A DNA stretch of 64,000 nucleotides, from the NCBI GenBank assembly GCA_910587295.1, contig CAJULP010000096.1, positions 49,829-113,828 on the forward strand. Direction: 5' to 3'. The stretch comes from an uncultured Lachnospiraceae bacterium. GTDB taxonomy: Bacteria; Bacillota; Clostridia; Lachnospirales; Lachnospiraceae. This document shows positions 59,356-64,000 of the stretch, piece after piece (positions within the stretch are counted from its first letter, which is position 1; the number at the start of each line of letters is the position of its first letter). The position numbers and the translations under genes are program-made. Under the pieces are notes generated by a model, which was given only the letters and a program-made list of their open reading frames with translations, ran no database searches and was not told the origin of the DNA.

Positions 59356-59387
59356 AAATCCGTGGTACTTTCACGCCCACGGATTTA
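59356..59387 (-). terminator. Hairpin downstream of tRNA-Ala
   Basis: AAATCCGTGG/CCACGGATTT, a perfect 10-bp stem with a ~12-nt loop, three bases after the tRNA 3' end. No strong T-run follows, so it may process the tRNA 3' end as much as stop transcription before the AAA gene. Confidence 0.6.
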
Positions 59388-59389
59388 GA

Positions 59390-59462
59390 TGGAGATAGCG
59401 AGACTCGAACTCGTGACCTATACGTTGCGAACGTATCGCTCTCCCAGCTGAGCTATATCCCC
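59390..59462 (-). tRNA. tRNA-Ala(CGC)
   Basis: A 73-nt tRNA. Acceptor GGGGATA/TATCTCC with the G3-U70 pair that defines alanine tRNAs; D arm GCTC...GAGC; anticodon stem ATACG/CGTAT with loop TTCGCAA (anticodon CGC, reading GCG); T arm with GTTCGAG. Discriminator A73; the CCA end is not encoded and must be added. Confidence 0.95.
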
Positions 59463-59471
59463 GTGATTTAA

Positions 59472-59499
59472 ATTATAGCATAGTCAGGGGAGATTGCAA
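59472..59499 (-). promoter_or_regulatory. Promoter of tRNA-Ala
   Basis: Minus strand -35 TTGCAA (59499-59494), 16-bp spacer, -10 TATAAT (59477-59472), 10 bp from the tRNA 5' end. Confidence 0.75.
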
Positions 59500-59679
59500 G
59501 AGAATTCATTCAGATTCTTTGGGAGATATTTCCCTATATTCCCCGATCATATGTGGTAAAATAATAGGCAGGCATGGTTGTAAGAAAACTGTAAGAAATA
59601 TCCCATGATTTTTGAAAAGAATATAAGTTATCCTAAGGACAGCTCAGAGGAACAGCGACAGAAAAAACAGCGGAAAGGC

Positions 59680-60402
59680 ATGGTAAATAAGATGGGTGAA
59701 CGTATCTTGGTAGTGGATGATGACAGGGAGATTGTAAAAGCCATTGATATTCTGTTAAAAAAGGAAGGATATGAGGTGCTTAAGGCTTACGATGGCCTTC
59801 AGGCGCTGGATGTCCTGTCCAAAGAGACGGTAAGGCTGGTGCTGATCGATGTGATGATGCCGAAGCTGGATGGGTTGTCCGCCCTCATGCGCATCAGGGA
59901 AAAGCAGAATATCCCCGTCATCGTGTTAAGCGCTAAGAGCGAGGAGACGGACAAGGTGTTAGGACTGTCCATGGGTGCTGATGATTATGTGGCGAAACCC
60001 TATCATCCCCAGGAGCTGGCAGCCCGGGTGAAAAGCCAGCTGCGCAGATACACCAGCTTAGGTGATATCCATGCCGGAAACAGGGCCGGGGAGATCAAAA
60101 ACGGGCGGCTTCTTTATAACACGGAAGAAAAAGTCCTTTATGCGGATGGGGAGCCTGTCAGGCTTACGGCCACAGAGACGAAGATCATTGACCTGTTCAT
60201 GCGTAATTTAGGACGCGTGTTTCCCGCGGAAGAGATTTACCGCAGGGTTTGGGAGGAAGACGCCTTTGCATCGGAAAATACGGTGATGGTGCATATCCGG
60301 CGCATCCGCGAAAAACTGGAGCTGAATCCGAAAGAGCCAGAATATATAAAGGTGGTGTGGGGAATTGGATACAAAATGGAAAAAAAGGAAAAAAATAGTT
60401 AG
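59680..60402 (+). CDS. OmpR-family response regulator
   Basis: A 240-residue regulator. The receiver domain (residues 5-120) has the acidic pocket VVDDD, phospho-acceptor Asp57 in LIDVMMPKLDG, Thr/Ser in VLSAKSEE and Lys in VAKPYHPQEL. The C-terminal winged helix (about 140-238) ends EPEYIKVVWGIGYKM. I take the ATG at 59680 (GGAAAGG 3 bp upstream); 59692 is the other option, and the 59605 frame adds a poor extension. The kinase gene's TTG overlaps the end by 38 bp, so the two are one operon. Confidence 0.85.
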   Translation: MVNKMGERILVVDDDREIVKAIDILLKKEGYEVLKAYDGLQALDVLSKETVRLVLIDVMMPKLDGLSALMRIREKQNIPVIVLSAKSEETDKVLGLSMGADDYVAKPYHPQELAARVKSQLRRYTSLGDIHAGNRAGEIKNGRLLYNTEEKVLYADGEPVRLTATETKIIDLFMRNLGRVFPAEEIYRRVWEEDAFASENTVMVHIRRIREKLELNPKEPEYIKVVWGIGYKMEKKEKNS

Positions 60403-62734
60403 CTTTATCATGTTTTTTCTGGGGGTCAGCCTGAGCCTGGGAAGCTTTGCGGAAATTCTCAGGTTGAAGCCTGCCGGTGTGAGGATCTGGCAATTGGACC
60501 GGATGCTGGAAGATGATTACCAGGAAAGCAGAAGGTTCCGGGAATATGTGGAAAGACGCCTGGAGGACTTTTTGCTGATGGCGGCAGGCGGGGATGGATT
60601 GTGGGGCATATGGGGATATGACGGCTATCTTTATGAAGATTTTGGGTATGGGGGATGGAATCTTCCCACACAGGCTGTGGAAGGTGATCTATTGGAGGCA
60701 GGACAGCTGGAGGGCATCCAATCCGAGCTGGGAGTGTGTCAGGAGGAAATGGAATCTTATCCGGAATTTGCGGAACAGCGAAAGCCCCTTACGGATGAGC
60801 AGAAGCAAAAGCTTGCCCAGAAGTATCATGAAAGCATAAAAGGGGATAAAAACCTTCTTTATACGGTTTCTTATGATGGTAAAGTGCTGTACGGTAATTC
60901 GGATACCCTGATGGAAGAAGGAATACCATCCGTTCCGGAAGGAATACCATCCGTTCCGGAAGGATATAATTTTCTGCTGTATTTTGACGGGGAGAAGGCC
61001 AGAATCTATAAGGACGGTGAGGAAATTGATGTGTATGGGGACGGTTATTATCGTGACGAGAGCGACTGGTACTTACCCGGCTATGCCAATTTCCAGGCGG
61101 ATGATACCGTGAAAAAGGCATCTGTCTGTATCGCCGTGGCAAAAGACCCGGTACTTTATACGGAAGGCGCTTACGGGAGCGGCGGGGCAAGGCAGTATGA
61201 CAACAGTCTTTATTGGATGAACGCAAACCAAAAGGACAGGAGGGCCAACATTGTGCGCGGCTTTTACGGTCTGTCCGCAGGACTTGTTCTGTTGTTTTTA
61301 GCATTCCTCTGGAGAAAAAGTCTCAAGGAGGCAGCGGAAGGAATTGCCGGATTTCAGGCAAAGATCTGGCTGGAATGTAAGGTATTTCTACTTCTTATGT
61401 TTCTTTGCGGACTGTATATACAGTGCCGGATCTTTATGCTAAACAGCTATGGGTATGACCTGTGGGAAGAATGGTATCAGGCATATGCTTATGATTACAA
61501 CATGGAGGCCGCTGTCTGGTTTGCCCGGGATCTGGCAGGCAGCATTCCGCCGTTGGCCTGGATTACCCTGTTTTGGGGAATATGGCTTATCTGGAACGAT
61601 CTGCGGCATCATAAAAAGATCTGGCAGTGCAGCCTTATGGCAAAGGTGTATCGGACTTTCAGCGCAAAGGCGCTGACCCAGCCTATGACAAAAACAATGT
61701 CACGCCGGAACGGGGCAGTCTTTGCGATAACGATTGTTTATGGAATTTTGATGCTGGGTGGGATGGCGGTCAGCGAATACAGCGGCAGCTGGGGTGCTCT
61801 GACAGCGGTTCGTATTTTAGCGGTACTGGGAACGGTCCTTTTTCTGGTCTTTTTATATCTGGCCGGAGCGAAGAACATGAAAGTGGCCAGGGATGTGGAG
61901 ACGCTGTCAGACCGGATCACCCAGATCAGAAATGGCGATTACGGGGATGTAAGCGGCGGCGGAGAGGATAAAGAGTCAACAGGGGGCAGCTTGGAATCGG
62001 TGATGGCGCAGTTGGAGGATATCCGGCATGGCATGGCAATGGCGGTGGACGAACAGATGAAGAGCGAGCGCATGAAGGTGGAGCTGATTGCCAATGTCTC
62101 CCATGACATTAAGACTCCTTTAACATCTATCATCAGCTACGTGGAAATTTTAAAGCAGGAAGAAGGACTGCCGGATTACGTAAAAGATTATATTAAGATC
62201 CTTGACGAAAAATCTCAGAGGCTTCACCAGATGGTCCAGGATGTATTTGCAGTGAGTAAAGCCGCTTCCGGGGAGCTGCCTATGCAGATGGAGGAGTTGG
62301 ATTTTGGAAAACTCCTGTGGCAGACGCTGGCAGATATGGAAGAACAGATCATGGGCAGTGACGTTACTTTCCGCACAGAGATTCCGGATGCGCCGGTGAT
62401 GATCTTAGCTGACGGCCAGCGTATGTACCGGGTATTCCAGAACCTGTTCCAGAACGCTATCAAATATTCCCTGCAGGGCTCCAGGGTCTATGTCACGCTG
62501 GAGGTGGAAGGTCAGCTTGCACAGGCAAGTGTTAAGAATACTTCCCGGCAGGAGATTGATAAGAGCAGGGATTTTGCGGAGCGGTTTACCCGTGGTGACC
62601 AAAGCCGTACGGACGGCGGCAGCGGGTTAGGGCTTTCTATTGCCCAGAGCTTTACCGAGGCCTGCGGAGGTGAATTTTCCTGGGAGACGGATGCGGATCT
62701 GTTTGTGGTCAGGGTACTATTTAAAATTCAATAA
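60365..62734 (+). CDS. Membrane sensor histidine kinase
   Basis: A 789-residue kinase. A membrane helix (about 12-30), a large extracellular sensor (residues 35-295), then a cluster of membrane helices (about 295-490). The kinase core has ANVSHDIKTPLTSIISYVEIL (His near 580), NLFQNAIKYS (N box) and GGSGLGLSIAQSF (G box). The start is TTG 60365, overlapping the regulator gene; no better start lies nearby before residue 16. A 21-bp duplication in the sensor repeats EGIPSVP. The pair resembles envelope- or peptide-stress systems. The signal is unknown. Confidence 0.85.
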   Translation: MDTKWKKRKKIVSFIMFFLGVSLSLGSFAEILRLKPAGVRIWQLDRMLEDDYQESRRFREYVERRLEDFLLMAAGGDGLWGIWGYDGYLYEDFGYGGWNLPTQAVEGDLLEAGQLEGIQSELGVCQEEMESYPEFAEQRKPLTDEQKQKLAQKYHESIKGDKNLLYTVSYDGKVLYGNSDTLMEEGIPSVPEGIPSVPEGYNFLLYFDGEKARIYKDGEEIDVYGDGYYRDESDWYLPGYANFQADDTVKKASVCIAVAKDPVLYTEGAYGSGGARQYDNSLYWMNANQKDRRANIVRGFYGLSAGLVLLFLAFLWRKSLKEAAEGIAGFQAKIWLECKVFLLLMFLCGLYIQCRIFMLNSYGYDLWEEWYQAYAYDYNMEAAVWFARDLAGSIPPLAWITLFWGIWLIWNDLRHHKKIWQCSLMAKVYRTFSAKALTQPMTKTMSRRNGAVFAITIVYGILMLGGMAVSEYSGSWGALTAVRILAVLGTVLFLVFLYLAGAKNMKVARDVETLSDRITQIRNGDYGDVSGGGEDKESTGGSLESVMAQLEDIRHGMAMAVDEQMKSERMKVELIANVSHDIKTPLTSIISYVEILKQEEGLPDYVKDYIKILDEKSQRLHQMVQDVFAVSKAASGELPMQMEELDFGKLLWQTLADMEEQIMGSDVTFRTEIPDAPVMILADGQRMYRVFQNLFQNAIKYSLQGSRVYVTLEVEGQLAQASVKNTSRQEIDKSRDFAERFTRGDQSRTDGGSGLGLSIAQSFTEACGGEFSWETDADLFVVRVLFKIQ
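60919..60960. repeat. 21-bp direct duplication in the sensor domain
   Basis: GGAATACCATCCGTTCCGGA plus one A occurs twice in direct succession (60919-60939 and 60940-60960), encoding GIPSVPE twice. It keeps the frame and looks like a recent slippage duplication. Confidence 0.85.
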
Positions 62735-62765
62735 ATGTATCATGAGTAAACGGAAAAACAGAAAA

Positions 62766-62803
62766 TGCTATGCAAAAGTTCCACGGATTGCATAGCACTT
62801 TTT
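62766..62803 (+). terminator. Terminator of the two-component operon
   Basis: TGCTATGCAA (62766-62775) pairs with TTGCATAGCA (62788-62797), followed by CTTTTTG. Confidence 0.8.
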
Positions 62804-62904
62804 GTGCGCCTAGAGGTGTGCGTTTCTAACGGGTTAACGTTCCGAATCCGCCCGGTAGTGGGAAGGGCAACAAACTAAAGCCCAATAGCCACACAGAATC
62901 ATGC

Positions 62905-63093
62905 ATGATAGACGAGGTTTTGGGGAAACTGGATGTTGGTTACATTGAATTTCGAAATGTGGCAGTGGAATTAGAGGGCGTCAAAGAAGCAGTTAAATGG
63001 GCCATTGTATATAATAAAAGGAAAATCATCATATATTATGATTATGAAGGAGATATTGTCTTAAACTTATTTTTAACGGACAGGAAGAAATAA
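62905..63093 (+). CDS. Small hypothetical protein
   Basis: A 62-residue protein, MIDEVLGKLDVGYIEFRNVAVELEGVKE..., beta-strand-rich and charged, with no recognised domain. There is no clear ribosome site before ATG 62905, and the region upstream (62805-62904) shows nothing else. It may be the end of a longer lost gene. The 'IIYYDYEGDIVLNLF' end suggests a soluble beta-sheet protein. Confidence 0.35.
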   Translation: MIDEVLGKLDVGYIEFRNVAVELEGVKEAVKWAIVYNKRKIIIYYDYEGDIVLNLFLTDRKK

Positions 63094-63173
63094 AATAAAG
63101 TTGGAACAGGGAAATTTTGCGGTCATAACTCTTGGGTTTAGGATATTCCTCATGGAAAAATACCGCCATTTCT

Positions 63174-63316
63174 TCATACGGCATATGCAAGACACTGTGT
63201 ATGTGATGCCGTGCCGTACTTCGGCAGAGAGGACAGGGCTTCTGCAAGTTCTTCGTTTGTGAGGATACCCCCCCTGTTTTTGCAAGTTCAATACCAAACC
63301 TCTCTGCCTTATCCAT
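63174..63316 (-). pseudogene. Short coupled gene with a frame break at a seven-G run
   Basis: ATG 63316-63314 lies 8 bp after the FMN reductase stop with an AGAGAGG site. The frame MDKAERFGIELAKTGG enters a run of seven G (+ strand C7, 63268-63274). In the present length the frame continues into an unlikely 79-residue tail. With five or eight G it would continue ILTNEELAEALSSLPKYGT... to a TGA at 63174. That second reading is more protein-like (EELAEALSSLPKYGT). The G run is a likely slippage site, or a sequencing error. Function unknown; in operon with flavin reductases. Confidence 0.45.
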
Positions 63317-63324
63317 GCCTCTCT

Positions 63325-63873
63325 TTATTGAATTGATTTTCCTAAATTGCAGGCTTCCTGTAATTCGGGTTTCCCGGCAATATCCCCCATAGCCATTACA
63401 CCGCCGCAAAGCACTTTTCCAATGCTTTTCCACCCTAAATGTTTTTCAAGATGTTCATACCAATAAAGAGTTTCTTCAAAGCCGCAGCCCTCGGCTGCCA
63501 TAATGAGAACACTTTTCTTTTTAGGGTTTCGATAATTAGGGTCACATTCCGCAACGGCAAATAAGCGGTCAAAGGCAGTCTTTAACTGACCGCTGATAGT
63601 CCAATAGTAAAGTGGTGTTGCAAGGACAACTATGTCCGCTTCCTTGTAAACAGGATAGATTTTATCCATATCGTCTTTTTGGACACAAGGGCTGTCCGGG
63701 TTTTTACCGCCGCCAAAACAGCCTTTACAACCGTTTATGTTCATACCGTCAAGAAAAAACTCTGTCACGGTGTTTCCGGCTTCCTCTGCGCCTTTTTTAA
63801 ATTCTGCCGTTAATGCCGTTGTATTTCCGGCTTTCCTTGGACTTCCATTAAGAATAATGATTTTTTTGCTCAT
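63325..63873 (-). CDS. NADPH-dependent FMN reductase/flavodoxin-fold protein
   Basis: A 182-residue flavodoxin-like protein. SKKIIILNGSPRKAGNT is the phosphate-binding loop for FMN; GCKGCFGGGKN...CVQKDDM is the Cys-containing motif of the iron-sulfur flavoprotein/NADPH-dependent FMN reductase group; ATPLYYWTISGQLKTAFDRL is the conserved flavin segment. It reduces FMN or quinone-like acceptors in the cytosol. ATG 63873 has GGAGG 5 bp upstream; the longer frame runs through the site. It follows a paralogous gene (stop 63884) and precedes a short coupled gene. Confidence 0.88.
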   Translation of the reverse strand: MSKKIIILNGSPRKAGNTTALTAEFKKGAEEAGNTVTEFFLDGMNINGCKGCFGGGKNPDSPCVQKDDMDKIYPVYKEADIVVLATPLYYWTISGQLKTAFDRLFAVAECDPNYRNPKKKSVLIMAAEGCGFEETLYWYEHLEKHLGWKSIGKVLCGGVMAMGDIAGKPELQEACNLGKSIQ

Positions 63874-63883
63874 AATTACCTCC

Positions 63884-64000
63884 TTAAATTGCATTGGCTA
63901 AATCAGCCGCTTTTTTGCAGCCCTCGGTTTTGTCTATATCGCCAACATTTAATACGCCGGGAATTAAAACCTCGCCTGCCATTTTCCATTTATTCAGTGC
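63884..64000 (-). CDS. C-terminal end of a second flavodoxin-fold reductase, cut by the window
   Basis: The minus-strand frame is open from the window edge to TAA at 63886-63884, giving 38 residues that end GVLNVGDIDKTEGCKKAADLANAI. This resembles the C-terminal part of the neighbouring FMN reductase (GGVMAMGDIAGKPELQEACNLGKSI), so it is a paralog 10 bp upstream of it. The rest of the gene lies outside the window. Confidence 0.75.
   Translation of the reverse strand, partial: ALNKWKMAGEVLIPGVLNVGDIDKTEGCKKAADLANAI

Noticed and set aside
63029..63433. 134-codon minus-strand frame over the end of the FMN reductase
   Set aside because: It starts inside the reductase in another frame; only its middle part around 63316 has a proper start and ribosome site.

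Overview
The window looks like a chromosomal piece of an anaerobic gut Firmicute, most likely a Lachnospiraceae (Clostridia) species. The grounds are strong AGGAGG-type ribosome sites, an LplB/YtcP-type sugar importer with a lipoprotein binding protein, many plant/host-glycan glycosidases, a complete F-type ATP synthase whose c subunit carries sodium-site residues, and AAA-ATPase/PD-(D/E)XK paralogs common in that family. All assignments come from reading the sequence; no database search was run.

Layout. 1-1.2 kb: the end of a CcdA/DsbD-type membrane protein and a small coiled-coil protein with 21-bp repeats. 1.6-7.7 kb: a GH95-like glycosidase, a HAD+SGNH two-hydrolase fusion and a GH36 alpha-galactosidase interrupted by one in-frame TAG. 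7.8-9.4 kb: a HipA-like kinase with its XRE partner on the minus strand. 9.7-13.7 kb: a badly decayed GH2 beta-mannosidase and an AAA-ATPase gene with an early TAG. 13.8-18.7 kb: an AraC regulator divergent from an isomerase-oxidoreductase-oxidoreductase-isomerase operon. 18.9-37.5 kb: a mannoside-type utilisation locus (two GH38 alpha-mannosidases, a broken esterase, a GntR/LacI-type regulator, an ABC sugar importer, GH3, an ABC exporter-like protein and a clan GH-A beta-galactosidase-like enzyme). Copies of a TGATATATCA palindrome lie before the first GH38 gene, the regulator and the importer, so one regulator probably controls all three.

37.5-38.7 kb: a type III toxin-antitoxin module on the minus strand (promoter, 45-nt tandem RNA repeats, terminator, ToxN/CptN-like toxin) with a DUF402 gene coupled to the toxin by an ATGA overlap. 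I consider this the most interesting system here. 38.8-46.3 kb: the ATP synthase operon (AtpZ-like, AtpI-like, atpBEFHAGDC). 46.3-50.1 kb: MoxR / DUF58 / DUF4129 operon. 50.2-55.8 kb: a methyltransferase, a large anchored protein, an XRE membrane regulator and a DUF4097 protein. 55.8-59.5 kb: a broken DUF234-type ATPase, queT behind a preQ1-I riboswitch, an intact AAA-ATPase paralog and tRNA-Ala(CGC). 59.6-62.8 kb: a two-component system. 62.9-64 kb: small ORFs and flavin reductases, the last cut by the window end.

A recurring theme is gene decay. GH36, GH2, the AAA-ATPase, the esterase and the DUF234 ATPase each carry nonsense codons or deletions, several with short direct repeats at the joints. 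TAG is the ordinary stop of core genes such as atpB and atpG, so these TAGs are better read as mutations than as recoding.
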